Origin: Chitinophaga sp. CF118
GTDB taxonomy: Bacteria; Bacteroidota; Bacteroidia; Chitinophagales; Chitinophagaceae
Direction of reading: 5' to 3'
NCBI RefSeq assembly: GCF_900112615.1
Contig: NZ_FOMK01000003.1
Span: 868,001 to 932,000, forward strand
Length of the DNA: 64,000 nucleotides
Below the pieces are notes generated by a model. The model worked only from the letters and a program-made list of their open reading frames with translations, was not told the origin of the DNA and made no database searches. Positions 51,210 to 60,594 of this stretch are shown in pieces. Within the stretch, counting starts at the first letter, position 1. The number at the start of each line of letters is the position of its first letter. Made by a program: the position numbers and the translations under genes.

Positions 51210-53585
51210 ATGCTCAAAAATTACTTAAGAACAACGTTTCGCGCATTTCGAAAGGCTTCAATCTACGGGTTACTGAATATTGGCGGTCTCGCTCTGGGCA
51301 TCGCCTGTGCAGCTTTGATCTTTTTGTGGGTGGAAGATGAATTGACATTTGATCACCAGTATCCAAAACATAACGAGCTCTATTCCATCCGGATGAATAT
51401 AGGCTATTCAGGGGGTAAGATCGAAAGTTATGAATCTGTTCCAGGTCCAATGTCCAATGCCATCCGGGGAACTGTACCAGGAGTCGTCAATACTTCCCGT
51501 CTCGGGTTTGGCTGGGAGCTTTTTGCCTTTAACGAAAAGGCTATTTATGAAAATGGCTTGTATGTAGACACAAGCTTTTTCTCCATGATGCAGTTGCCTT
51601 TTATATATGGTAATGCTGCTGCTTTTAACCATCCACATACTCTGGTGCTTTCGGAAAAGATGGCCCTGAAATTCTTTGGTGAAGCTAACCCGGTCGGTAA
51701 AACGCTGCGGGTAAATAATCACGAAGATTTTGAGATAATAGGAGTGGTGAAAGATCCTCCGCAGAATGTTTCTCTTCGGTTTAACTGGCTTGCGCCAGTA
51801 GACAATTTTCTGGCAAAGAATACATGGCTGCAGTATTGGGGAACCTATGGCATTGCTACCCTGGTGGAGTTAAATCCGGAAGGTGATGTAAACCGGGTTA
51901 ATAAGCAACTGACAGCTATTCTCCGGCCGAAAGCCCCCTTATATGCCCAGGCGGACTGCCAGCTCTGGTCGATGAATGACTGGCATCTTCGTAACAACTA
52001 TACAAATGGCAGGCAGAATGGCGGCCAAATCAGGTATGTAAGGCTATTCTCCGCTATTGCCTGGATCATCCTGATAATTGCCTGTATTAACTTTATGAAT
52101 ATGGCAACTGCCAGGGCCGGGCAGCGCGCACGTGAGATTGGTGTGAGAAAGGCCCTCGGTGCGCTTAGGCATGCACTGATTGGTCAGTTTTTGATCGAGA
52201 CCCTGATCATGTCCTTTATAGCCGTGTTAGTGGCAATCGTGCTGGTATATGCCTTACTACCTGGTTTCAATATTTTGTTTGATAAACAATTACTCTTTAA
52301 TATTTTAGCTCCCTCTCATCTTTTAGGCTTGCTGGCCATCGGTATCTTCTGTGGTTTGATAGCAGGCAGTTATCCGGCCTTTTATCTATCTTCCTTCCAC
52401 CCAATGAAGGTGCTGAAGTCACGACAGATAGGCCTGGATTCCGGGGCAGGGCTCATCCGCAAAGGGCTGGTGGTAACGCAATTCACTATTTCCGTTATTC
52501 TGATCATTTGTACTGTTATCATTTACCAACAGATCCAACATATAAAAGATCGTGACCTGGGATATAAAAGACAAAATCTGGTGTATACCAACCTCACCGG
52601 AGAACTGGCGGAACATTTTAACGCCATCCGGGCGGAACTCCTGCAGACCGGTGCTGTAGAAGATGCAGCGCTGAGCAAAAGTCCTCCTCTGCAAATGTGG
52701 GTTACAACAACCACCAGCGAGCTTACCTGGGAGGGGAGCGATCCGGACAATAAAATAAAGATCAATAGTGAAGGAACGTCTCCCGAATATCTTTCTACAA
52801 TGGGGCTGCAACTGAAGGAGGGGAGAAATTTCTATGCTGATATTAAATCGGACAGTGGTGATGTTATCATTAATGAAAGCATGGCATCTCTAATGGGTAA
52901 AGCCGGCCGGGTAGGAGGCCTACTTACATACGATAAAAAATATAGGTATCGGGTAGTCGGGATTGTTAAGGATTTTCTGTTCAACAATATGTATGGATCC
53001 GTTGCCCCTCTTATGTTGTTCTGCGAGCCCATAAATAATGAAAATTATCAGGTGCTCAACATCCGGTTAAAACCAGGTAATGATTTATCGGCCGATCTTG
53101 CTAAAGTGGAAGCCGTTATCAAAGCCAATAATCCGGGTTATCCTTTCGAGTATCGATTTGTGGATGAGCAGTTCGATCAGTTGTTCCGTATGGAATCCCG
53201 TATCGGGAAACTGGCAGGCGTATTCGCCGCGCTGGCCATCTTTATCTCTTGCCTGGGATTATTTGGCCTTGCCGCCTTTACTGCCGAGCGCCGGACAAAA
53301 GAAATAGGGATACGCAAAGTTTTAGGCGCTTCTGTATCCAGTTTGGCTACACTGCTGTCAATGGAGTTTTTGCAATTGGTATCGCTCTCCTGTCTGATTG
53401 CTTTTCCCCTGAGCTGGTGGATTATGAATAGTTGGTTGGCAGATTTTGCCTATCATACTGCTATTCATTGGTGGGTGTTTTGCATGGCTGGAATTGCAGC
53501 GATATTGATCGCCTTGCTGACGGTGAGTTTCCAGGCAATTAAGGCTGCCCTTTTGAATCCGGTTAAAACCTTGAGATCTGAATGA
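51210..53585 (+). CDS. MacB/FtsX-type ABC transporter permease, copy 2
   Basis: 791 aa, paralogue of the preceding gene with the same two-repeat layout. It begins 'LKNYLRTTFRAFRKASIYGLLNIGGLALGIACAALIFLWV', has 'ARAGQRAREIGVRKALGALRHALIGQFLIETLI' in the first FtsX block and 'RRTKEIGIRKVLGASVSSLATLLSMEFLQL' in the second, and ends ALLNPVKTLRSE. It starts 168 bp after copy 1 with no hairpin between them, so the two may be cotranscribed. Divergence between the periplasmic domains suggests different partners. A perfect hairpin follows. Confidence 0.95.
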   Translation: MLKNYLRTTFRAFRKASIYGLLNIGGLALGIACAALIFLWVEDELTFDHQYPKHNELYSIRMNIGYSGGKIESYESVPGPMSNAIRGTVPGVVNTSRLGFGWELFAFNEKAIYENGLYVDTSFFSMMQLPFIYGNAAAFNHPHTLVLSEKMALKFFGEANPVGKTLRVNNHEDFEIIGVVKDPPQNVSLRFNWLAPVDNFLAKNTWLQYWGTYGIATLVELNPEGDVNRVNKQLTAILRPKAPLYAQADCQLWSMNDWHLRNNYTNGRQNGGQIRYVRLFSAIAWIILIIACINFMNMATARAGQRAREIGVRKALGALRHALIGQFLIETLIMSFIAVLVAIVLVYALLPGFNILFDKQLLFNILAPSHLLGLLAIGIFCGLIAGSYPAFYLSSFHPMKVLKSRQIGLDSGAGLIRKGLVVTQFTISVILIICTVIIYQQIQHIKDRDLGYKRQNLVYTNLTGELAEHFNAIRAELLQTGAVEDAALSKSPPLQMWVTTTTSELTWEGSDPDNKIKINSEGTSPEYLSTMGLQLKEGRNFYADIKSDSGDVIINESMASLMGKAGRVGGLLTYDKKYRYRVVGIVKDFLFNNMYGSVAPLMLFCEPINNENYQVLNIRLKPGNDLSADLAKVEAVIKANNPGYPFEYRFVDEQFDQLFRMESRIGKLAGVFAALAIFISCLGLFGLAAFTAERRTKEIGIRKVLGASVSSLATLLSMEFLQLVSLSCLIAFPLSWWIMNSWLADFAYHTAIHWWVFCMAGIAAILIALLTVSFQAIKAALLNPVKTLRSE

Positions 53586-53623
53586 TGTGTGAGATTAATT
53601 GTTATTAGCGGCATGGGATGTGA

Positions 53624-53667
53624 ATAAATGGGAAAAGATGCGATTTGTCGCATCTTTTCCCATTTAT
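53624..53667. terminator. 20-bp perfect hairpin between convergent genes
   Basis: 53624-53643 pairs perfectly with 53648-53667 across a TTTG loop. The core is GGGAAAAGATGCGA/TCGCATCTTTTCCC. It lies between the permease stop (53585) and the stop of the minus-strand gene at 53699, and serves both. Confidence 0.85.
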
Positions 53668-53698
53668 AACCGTATGTAAAACCCGAAGGTATAAACGA

Positions 53699-54280
53699 TT
53701 ATCTTGCTTTTTTATCAACAAGTTTACCCATTTCTTTACCGGCTTTAGCATATGCTTCGCCTATACGCATACCAGCATCAAACTGTCCTTTTCCACCTTT
53801 CACTTCATCCATCAGGATCTTACATAACACCTTCTTCATGTTAGCCGGATCATAAATAGAGATTTCAAGGTTCACTATTGCAGCGCCGGAAGAGATACCT
53901 ACGTTATAACCTGGTTCAATAAACTTGGTTTCTACAACCATAGTATATTTAGCAGTTACATCTTCACCTACTTTAAATTCACTGTATTTGGAGAACAGTT
54001 CAATAAATTTGGGTTCGTAACGCTTTTTCCTGTCACCCAGCCAGCTTTGTTCCCATTCGTCGCCTTTACCGGGTTCTTTCGCTTCCTTTTCAGCTTTTTT
54101 CTTTTTGATGTAGTTAGCTTCCTTTCCTTCTTTACCAACAGTAAGCTTGTCGTATACGAAGGTAATGTTGATGCTGGAGTCGCCTTTTAAAAATGCGAGG
54201 TCTCCTTTAACGATGTCCTGTGCCTTCAACTGGCCTGCAATTGCTACCAGGAGCAATGCGAATGCTGCGATTTTTTTCAT
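53699..54280 (-). CDS. Secreted protein of unknown function
   Basis: 193 aa with a signal peptide (MKKIAAFALLLVAIAGQLKAQ). The mature part has a very Lys/Glu-rich stretch ('KEGKEANYIKKKKAEKEAKEPGKGDEWEQSWLGDRKKRYEPKF') and a beta-rich end ('TMVVETKFIEPGYNVGISSGAAIVNLEISIYD', then 'KILMDEVKGGKGQFDAGMRIGEAYAKAGKEMGKLV'). The pattern, 'YDKLTVGK...YIKKKK' and 'FDAGMRIGEAYAKAGKEMGKL', recurs in Bacteroidota secreted proteins I cannot name. Monocistronic by position, ending at a shared hairpin. Confidence 0.75.
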   Translation of the reverse strand: MKKIAAFALLLVAIAGQLKAQDIVKGDLAFLKGDSSINITFVYDKLTVGKEGKEANYIKKKKAEKEAKEPGKGDEWEQSWLGDRKKRYEPKFIELFSKYSEFKVGEDVTAKYTMVVETKFIEPGYNVGISSGAAIVNLEISIYDPANMKKVLCKILMDEVKGGKGQFDAGMRIGEAYAKAGKEMGKLVDKKAR

Positions 54281-54435
54281 GATGTTTGGGTAAGGGTTGT
54301 ATTGTCCGGGGACAAATATAAGGTTTAAGGGGATAATTTGCTGGCAGATGATAGATCTATTTTATAACGTATGAGAATCCGATTATTTTAAATGGCTCCT
54401 GTATTGCTAATGCTTAGTCGGGAGGGGCGTAGTTG

Positions 54436-55236
54436 TTAGTCTTGAATTGACTGAAGTACTTTGTGCCGGGGGCTATAAAAATGGAAAACCAGCAGGGCAA
54501 TAACCATGATTAGCAAATAGCTAATCCATCCATTCCGTTCTACTGCATTCTCGAAACCCTGCTCCGTAATACCATGCAGGATTCCCGTTTCTTTTTTAAA
54601 ACCCAGGCACCATTGCCCAAAATTCCATGCAGCATGAAGTCCTATTGGTAGAGCAATGCCGTTAGTCTTTAGTGCTGCAAGTCCAAATAATAAGGCTCCT
54701 GTTCCTGCACCGAGAAATGCATCCATCCACCTCATGCCGCCAGCAACATGTTCCAAAGAGAATATGACAAGAATAATAAGTTGTGCCGGCCATAATCCTA
54801 AACTGTTATTCAAGGTAAATAGAGGATATCCGCGAAATGCAAGTTCTTCACGAATGGCGGCCAAGATATAAAGTGTCAAATAAAAAATTATCGTGTAAGC
54901 GTTAATGGAAGGGGAGAGAATAATTTTATAATGCCCGGATAATAATACAAATGCAGGCTGAAGCAAAGTCATTAATATACCTATTCCGAAACCAATAGCC
55001 AGCTTCCTGAATGTCATATTGTTAGCAACTACTCCGACACTCTTCAATGGACGTTTATCCCATTTCGTAAATAATATTGTCAAACCAAAAGTAATGCCGA
55101 TTGTGATGATAAGTAGTAAATGCTGGTTCCAGTCAGAGGGCAAATCCTTTACTGAACCTGAGGTTATGGTGAGAATGAGGGCACAAATAGCGCAAAATAA
55201 TAGAACCCTGAGGATTGTTGATTTACGGTTTGGCAT
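54436..55236 (-). CDS. CPBP family intramembrane metalloprotease (CAAX-like)
   Basis: 266 aa with about eight membrane segments. The family motifs are present: 'REELAFRGYPLF' (EExxxR), 'IFSLEHVAGG' (FxxxH) and 'GLHAAWNFGQW' (HxxxN/D). In bacteria such CPBP proteins include bacteriocin-immunity and membrane-protein processing enzymes. No bacteriocin gene is visible nearby, so the role is open. It ends 155 bp before the upstream secreted-protein start and seems to be its own unit. Confidence 0.9.
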   Translation of the reverse strand: MPNRKSTILRVLLFCAICALILTITSGSVKDLPSDWNQHLLLIITIGITFGLTILFTKWDKRPLKSVGVVANNMTFRKLAIGFGIGILMTLLQPAFVLLSGHYKIILSPSINAYTIIFYLTLYILAAIREELAFRGYPLFTLNNSLGLWPAQLIILVIFSLEHVAGGMRWMDAFLGAGTGALLFGLAALKTNGIALPIGLHAAWNFGQWCLGFKKETGILHGITEQGFENAVERNGWISYLLIMVIALLVFHFYSPRHKVLQSIQD

Positions 55237-55520
55237 TTCGGAAGATCTGTTTAATTGTGGTTTGGTTGGTGTAGTAGGGGGCTAAAAATACATAAAAGTA
55301 TTTAGGAATGGGGAGTTTCAATTTTTGTTATGCTGGATGTCCTACCGGTTCTGCCCAAAGTTCTACAACATCCACCATAAGAAGGATTGAAACATCACAC
55401 CATCTCCAATAGCTTCCACTTCTTTTAATCTTCCAGAACAACATCCAGTACAATTAGGATCTAAATGAAACATGCTCTATCCATAACTAAAAAAACTCCG
55501 ACTAGACATTCCTCCCCACG

Positions 55521-57026
55521 TTATGGAATCTGTATATCCCCCGAATTACTTACAAACGCAATTTTCTTACTATCAGGCGACCATGAAGGCGTATTAATAG
55601 TAGCCTGCCCTCCATATACATAAGCCATTACTATTGGTTTTCCTCCGGCGGCAGGCATTAACCGCAAATATACCTGTTTGTAGAAGGGGTGATCATCCGG
55701 CGCAACATCCTTTGAAAAAGAAATAAAAACGATCCATTTACCATCTGGTGATACATGTGGGAACCAGTTATTATATTCATCAGCAGTGAGCTGTTCTGGC
55801 TCACTGCCATCTGCGTGCATACGCCAGAGTTGCATAGTGCCGGAGCGGGTGGAGTTAAAGTAAATGTATTTTCCATCCGGACTGTACTCAGAACCATCAT
55901 CTAATCCGGCGGTATTAGTTAGTTGTACTTCTTTTCCTCCGCTGGCAGGTATTCTGTAAATGTCAAAATCATTATTCCTTCTGGCGGTGTACAGCAGGTA
56001 TTTACCATCCGGTGACCAGCCATGCAGATAAGAAGGAGTTAATGGTGTAATCTGTTTGGGAGTTCCTCCGGTAACCGGAACTGTATATACGAAAGAACCA
56101 TCCTGTGTATCACTAACGGTGCCGCTAAGCCCCAGCATTTTGCCATTAAAGGAAAGTACATGATCATTATTATTATCCTTTACAGCGCCGGTGTTGATTA
56201 CTACAGGAGTTTTTTTGCCAAAATCCAAACGATATAGCAGGCCTTTGGAGTTGTAGATGAGACTTTTATTATCGGTTGTCCAGTTGGGGGCCTGTAAAGA
56301 CGCTTTGCTGGAGTAAACAATCTGCCTGTACCCGTTGCTTAGGTTAAGCACTTCAATATGACTGCCAATGTAATCCTTGTAAGGAACAAAGTTTTCTTTT
56401 GCCGGTACAATAATACGCACATTATTATACCTTACTTTTTCCACTACATTGTTATTATGAGAGCAGATGAACAGACCAACATATACTTCATCTTCCAGGT
56501 TTATATCAGTTATCTGTACCACTGTATAAGGCTCTCCGGAATGTGCTACAGACATAATATACTTATTTCCTTTCCGTTCCAGTTGTACGACATCAGGTGC
56601 TTTTATAGCAGACTGGATTTCTTCCATATCCGCATGTGCTGTTTTGCGGTATTGTAAAGAGGTGAGCCCATCACCATGTACTGCAGCAGCAACAGTCGCT
56701 GAGCTGCTATCAAGACTGGTACGCACCATCCATCCAAATTTCCGGTGCAGCTCTGTACCTTTTCCAAGTAATTCTCCACGGGCCTGTAAAATGAAATCGC
56801 CTTTCATCTTTTTCCAGACAAAATGAAGTCCATCGTTTCCAAACCAGATATTATTACCCGTGCCAGATAGTTCATATATCTGCGTGGCAGCATCATAGGT
56901 AGCATTGCCTTTGTGCAATACAGCCCCTACATCGGTACTTCTATCAAATACCCCGATAGTTTGTGATATAGCTGGATTGCCAGCTGTTATAAGCATGGCA
57001 CAAGTGACAGTTTTGAGGATGTTCAT
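55521..57026 (-). CDS. TolB-like beta-propeller (PD40) protein with N-terminal DUF1349-like lectin domain, secreted
   Basis: 501 aa, signal peptide (MNILKTVTCAMLITAGNPAISQ). Residues about 25-205 resemble a DUF1349-type concanavalin fold: 'WFGNDGLHFVWKKMKGDFILQARGELLG', 'KFGWMVRTSLDSSSATVAAAVHGDG' and 'VYVGLFICSHNNNVVEKVRYNNVRI'. From about 230 on there are about six PD40 (WD40-like) blades: 'APNWTTDNKSLIYNSKGLLYRL', 'HGWSPDGKYLLYTARRNNDFDIYRIPASGG', 'GSEYSPDGKYIYFNSTRSG', 'PHVSPDGKWIVFIS' and 'PSWSPDSKKIAFVSN'. It probably binds a glycan or protein in the periplasm. It is divergent from the GH29 gene. Confidence 0.85.
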   Translation of the reverse strand: MNILKTVTCAMLITAGNPAISQTIGVFDRSTDVGAVLHKGNATYDAATQIYELSGTGNNIWFGNDGLHFVWKKMKGDFILQARGELLGKGTELHRKFGWMVRTSLDSSSATVAAAVHGDGLTSLQYRKTAHADMEEIQSAIKAPDVVQLERKGNKYIMSVAHSGEPYTVVQITDINLEDEVYVGLFICSHNNNVVEKVRYNNVRIIVPAKENFVPYKDYIGSHIEVLNLSNGYRQIVYSSKASLQAPNWTTDNKSLIYNSKGLLYRLDFGKKTPVVINTGAVKDNNNDHVLSFNGKMLGLSGTVSDTQDGSFVYTVPVTGGTPKQITPLTPSYLHGWSPDGKYLLYTARRNNDFDIYRIPASGGKEVQLTNTAGLDDGSEYSPDGKYIYFNSTRSGTMQLWRMHADGSEPEQLTADEYNNWFPHVSPDGKWIVFISFSKDVAPDDHPFYKQVYLRLMPAAGGKPIVMAYVYGGQATINTPSWSPDSKKIAFVSNSGDIQIP

Positions 57027-57255
57027 GATGATTGAAATTGGGAGGTGTAGCTAAAGATAATACCGCTTTTTATAATGTGCAATACCTTTTTTATTAAAAT
57101 GACGAACGGTATCAGCATTCCTTCAATTAACTCATAATCTATCAGCTAGAATTTTCCCTTTGATGTAGAATATTTTTATATTTTACAACGGAATTTCATT
57201 GAATTGTTCAGGTCGTTGGATTTTGTTAGATCCAATTTATAATTTATTAACTTAT

Positions 57256-58713
57256 ATGAGCATTAAAAAGATTGTATTGCGATTAAAGAATCGCCTTGTG
57301 TTTGTTGCGGCCATAGGTGCGTTTCTTCCATTTTATGCTAATGGACAAACGGCCCCAACTCCTGTAGGACCAGTACCTAATGCCAGGCAGATTGAATGGT
57401 ACCACCGTGAAATAATCGCCTTCTTTCATTTTGGTATGAATACTTTTACCAATGATAATGAAGGTGATGGAACAGCAAGCCCTGAACGATTTAATCCTAC
57501 TGCATTAGATTGTAATCAGTGGACAAGCGTACTAAAAAGCGCCGGCATCGGCACAGCTATTTTTGTGGCAAAACATGCCGATGGCTTTTGTAACTGGCCA
57601 ACTGCCCACACAAACTATTCGGTTAAAAACAGCCCCTGGAAAAATGGTAAGGGTGATGTTGTGAAAGAATTTACAGATGCATGCAAATCCGCCGGAATAA
57701 AAGCGGGGATCTATCTTGGACCACACGACAGGCATGATTCCAGGTACGGGACTGCTGACTATAGTGATTACTATGCCAGCCAATTATCAGAGTTATTAAG
57801 GAATTATGGTCCCATCTGGGAAATATGGTGGGATGGGGCAGGAGCCGATAAACTTACTCAAGCTTTTTATACACGATGGGCAGATTCTGTCCGCCATTTG
57901 CAACCCAATTGCGTTGTGTTTGGAACAAAAAACTCTTATCTCTTTGCCGACTGCCGCTGGATGGGAAATGAATCAGGTATAGCCGGTGATCCATGCTGGT
58001 CAACCATCAATCCATCGTCAATAAAAGAAGAGCCGGATCATATTAATGAATTAAATCACGGTGAAGTTAATGGAACAGCCTATGCGCCAGCCGAAGTAGA
58101 TGTTTCAATTCGTCCAAGCTGGTTTTATCACACGGAAGAAGATGCTCACGTGAAAAGTGTTGCTGCACTGTGGGATATTTATTTTAACTCAGTAGGTCAT
58201 AATAGTGTGTTATTGTTGAATTATCCGCCTAATAAAGAAGGATTGGTTTCTCCTATTGATGCTAAAAGAACGGATAGCCTGGGTGCTCTGATTCGTGGCA
58301 CTTTTAAAACCAATCTTGCCAGTGGAGCTGCTATAAAAACACTTCATTCCCGTGGCGCAAAATATCAGCCATCTTATATGGTAGATAATCTTGAAAACAC
58401 TTATTATGCGGCAGCAGACGGCTTTAATACCGATACAATAGTTTTCAACCTTGGTGCTGCAAAAACATTTGATGTTCTGATGCTGCAAGAGGTAATTGAA
58501 CTGGGACATCGTACCACCGGATGGTCTGTGGAATACTCAAAGAATGGTAAAACCTGGATTCCAATTCCGGAGGCAACTGGAAAACAGTCTATTGGTTACA
58601 AATGGCTTGTTAAGTTCAAACCAGTAACTGCTACTCAGGTTCGGTTACGAATCACTGACGGAAAAGCATCTCCTGCCATTCATACTTTTGGCATCTACAA
58701 ACAACAAATGTAA
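57256..58713 (+). CDS. GH29 alpha-L-fucosidase-like enzyme with F5/8-type C-terminal domain
   Basis: 485 aa from ATG 57256; the frame upstream to 57199 starts with TTG and is rejected because MSIKKIVLRLKNRLVFVAAIG begins a signal peptide ending ANGQ. 'WYHREIIAFFHFGMNTFTNDNEGDG' and 'KHADGFCNWPTAHTNYSVKNSPW' are GH29 catalytic-barrel landmarks, and 'WEIWWDGAG' carries the nucleophile Asp193. The acid/base is less conserved in this clan and was not located. The C-terminal 130 residues ('TIVFNLGAAKTFDVLMLQEVIELGHRTTGW', 'ATQVRLRITDGKASPAIHTFGIY') form a discoidin-type binding domain. It would cleave terminal fucose from exported or imported glycans. Confidence 0.9.
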   Translation: MSIKKIVLRLKNRLVFVAAIGAFLPFYANGQTAPTPVGPVPNARQIEWYHREIIAFFHFGMNTFTNDNEGDGTASPERFNPTALDCNQWTSVLKSAGIGTAIFVAKHADGFCNWPTAHTNYSVKNSPWKNGKGDVVKEFTDACKSAGIKAGIYLGPHDRHDSRYGTADYSDYYASQLSELLRNYGPIWEIWWDGAGADKLTQAFYTRWADSVRHLQPNCVVFGTKNSYLFADCRWMGNESGIAGDPCWSTINPSSIKEEPDHINELNHGEVNGTAYAPAEVDVSIRPSWFYHTEEDAHVKSVAALWDIYFNSVGHNSVLLLNYPPNKEGLVSPIDAKRTDSLGALIRGTFKTNLASGAAIKTLHSRGAKYQPSYMVDNLENTYYAAADGFNTDTIVFNLGAAKTFDVLMLQEVIELGHRTTGWSVEYSKNGKTWIPIPEATGKQSIGYKWLVKFKPVTATQVRLRITDGKASPAIHTFGIYKQQM

Positions 58714-58735
58714 ATTCCTCTCCTTCATCAGGAAT

Positions 58736-58793
58736 AATAAGTATTAAAAAGGGAAAGAGAACGTCAATTCTCTTTCCCTTTTTAATACTTATT
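58736..58793. terminator. 26-bp perfect hairpin between convergent genes
   Basis: 58736-58761 pairs perfectly with 58768-58793 around the 6-nt loop CGTCAA. The arms have a GGGAAAGAGA core flanked by A/T-rich ends, giving a T-rich 3' side on both strands. It lies between the GH29 stop (58713) and the serine hydrolase stop (58826). Confidence 0.88.
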
Positions 58794-58825
58794 GTTCATA
58801 CTTGTTTGTAAAAACGCTGAATAAC

Positions 58826-60280
58826 TTATTTGATCTTTTTAGCCTCATTCCTGTACCCATTCTGGTAAAGCACTACAGCATTAATCACCCCTGTTGAATC
58901 CTTTATAAACTCCAGATCGGCCGGGAATTCTATTGGGAAAAATTTAGTTTGGGTCTCGGAGATGATCTCAAATTTGGCTTGCCCTGTGGCTTGAGTATAT
59001 AATTTTTTACCTTCTTTAGTTACGGTTAAAATAAAAGTAGGAGACAGGGCATATTGGCCAACATAAGTTTGTAACACTGAATCAGGTACTGACACTGTTT
59101 TTTTAATAGTAGAACGGTACAGGCCTTTAAACCCATAAACCTTTGCTACACTGTTAATCACTTCCGGTATAATATTACCATTATCCGAGTTTACCATCAC
59201 CACTATTCCATTCCCACCCTGTAAACTTCCATAATACTGGCTGCGGAACCCTTCATTGGCCCCGCCATGCCCAAAGTATCTGGTACTATCGAGGTTTTCA
59301 ATAAATACCCCCAGTGCGGCATTTTTATCCAGGTAGGGTGTAAGCCGGAGTAGGGTGGTTGACTGGTCCAGCACTTTGGCTGATTTGCCCTCGGATGCTA
59401 ACTGCGTTTCGATAATATAATTTGCCAGATCAGTAGGATTAGTCCATAGTCCGGCAGCTGCTTCTTCGGGGTAAATATGGTATTTCCCCGGTATTGACTT
59501 TCCATTTCCATCATAAGCAGTAGCTAGTAAGTCCGGTTTAACATCAACAGGAGGGTTGGCATAAGTGCTGGCGGTCATACCTAAAGGCCGCAGTACTTCT
59601 TTTTTCATGTAATCGGCATACGGCTGATGTGTTATATCCATCAAAACTAGCTGGGATATGGTAATGCCTCCTCCGGAATATTCCGATTTTTTGCCTGGTG
59701 CATACATTGAACGTACAGGTGCCGAATTTGCCGGTTTTTGACCGTTAAGGATTTGTATTGTCGTCGGCAAGGTGACTCCTTGGTCGTAACCTCTAAAACC
59801 ATGTACTGTTAATCCTCCGGTATGACTTAACAGGTTAGCTACCGATATCTTTTCTCCTTTGCTCAGGCTATCATAAGGAAATTGCCAGCTTGTGAGGTAA
59901 GTATTGATATCCTTATAAAGATCCAGCTTTTTCTCCTGCACCAGTTTGAGGAGACCTACTCCGTTCAGAGATTTACTGATCGATGCTGCCTGGAAAAGTG
60001 TTTGGGTGGTAACAGGTATTTTTAAACTATCATTTGCCCAGCCATAGCCTTTGGCCCAAATTATATGATAATTTTGGATCACTGCAATACTTAGCCCACG
60101 TATTTTATAATGGGTCATCCGCTCTTGCATCGTCCAGGGCGTTTCGCCAGACAACTGTATTGAACCTACCAGGTTTTTCTCCACCTGGAGTATTTTTTCT
60201 TTAGTGCCATCCTGTCCGTAAACGGATAGCCGGATCAACATTAGTAACTGTAAAACCAGGTATTTGTGTGAAATTTTCAT
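58826..60280 (-). CDS. Serine hydrolase (S12/beta-lactamase-like) with C-terminal extension, secreted
   Basis: 484 aa with a signal peptide (MKISHKYLVLQLLMLIRLSVYGQ). The SxxK motif is Ser-Ile-Ser-Lys in 'QAASISKSLNGVGLLKLVQEKKLDL', and the Tyr of the second motif is in 'KKSEYSGGGITISQLVL' (Y-S-G). 'VANLLSHTGGLTVHGFRGYD' is the class C landmark. The last ~100 residues ('LQTYVGQYALSPTFILTVTKEGKKLYTQATGQAKFEI') are a lipocalin-like/DUF3471-type extension common in these esterases or peptidases. It is longer than the 20234 paralogue by 136 residues, all in the C-terminal part. Monocistronic. Confidence 0.88.
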   Translation of the reverse strand: MKISHKYLVLQLLMLIRLSVYGQDGTKEKILQVEKNLVGSIQLSGETPWTMQERMTHYKIRGLSIAVIQNYHIIWAKGYGWANDSLKIPVTTQTLFQAASISKSLNGVGLLKLVQEKKLDLYKDINTYLTSWQFPYDSLSKGEKISVANLLSHTGGLTVHGFRGYDQGVTLPTTIQILNGQKPANSAPVRSMYAPGKKSEYSGGGITISQLVLMDITHQPYADYMKKEVLRPLGMTASTYANPPVDVKPDLLATAYDGNGKSIPGKYHIYPEEAAAGLWTNPTDLANYIIETQLASEGKSAKVLDQSTTLLRLTPYLDKNAALGVFIENLDSTRYFGHGGANEGFRSQYYGSLQGGNGIVVMVNSDNGNIIPEVINSVAKVYGFKGLYRSTIKKTVSVPDSVLQTYVGQYALSPTFILTVTKEGKKLYTQATGQAKFEIISETQTKFFPIEFPADLEFIKDSTGVINAVVLYQNGYRNEAKKIK

Positions 60281-60436
60281 GTGGGAACATTTAGAATACA
60301 GGGTATTGTTAAGTTATTGAAGACTATGTAAATTATGCCGGCAGTAATTTCTTTCTGAGAAATCCAGCCATTATGCTACCCGGGTTCGTAGCTGTATGGC
60401 TGTTATTACAATAATACAATATCCTTATCAATAAAT

Positions 60437-60477
60437 ACAATACCGTTTAGTTAAAAAGCTTAACTAAACGGTATTGT
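60437..60477 (-). terminator. Hairpin after the redox operon
   Basis: ACAATACCGTTTAGTTAA (60437-60454) pairs with 60460-60477 through 18 bp with loop AAAGC. It lies 118 bp after the minus-strand stop at 60595 and 157 bp before the start of the serine hydrolase (60280), so it most likely ends the redox operon transcript. Confidence 0.75.
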
Positions 60478-60594
60478 GTAAAAATTGATTTACGATTTAG
60501 ATTTACGGATGGTGAAAAATTATTCTGAGATGCCCTTACGGTATCAAAATTTTACCGACACCGATATAAAATAAGCCTGAGTATAGGATGTTAA

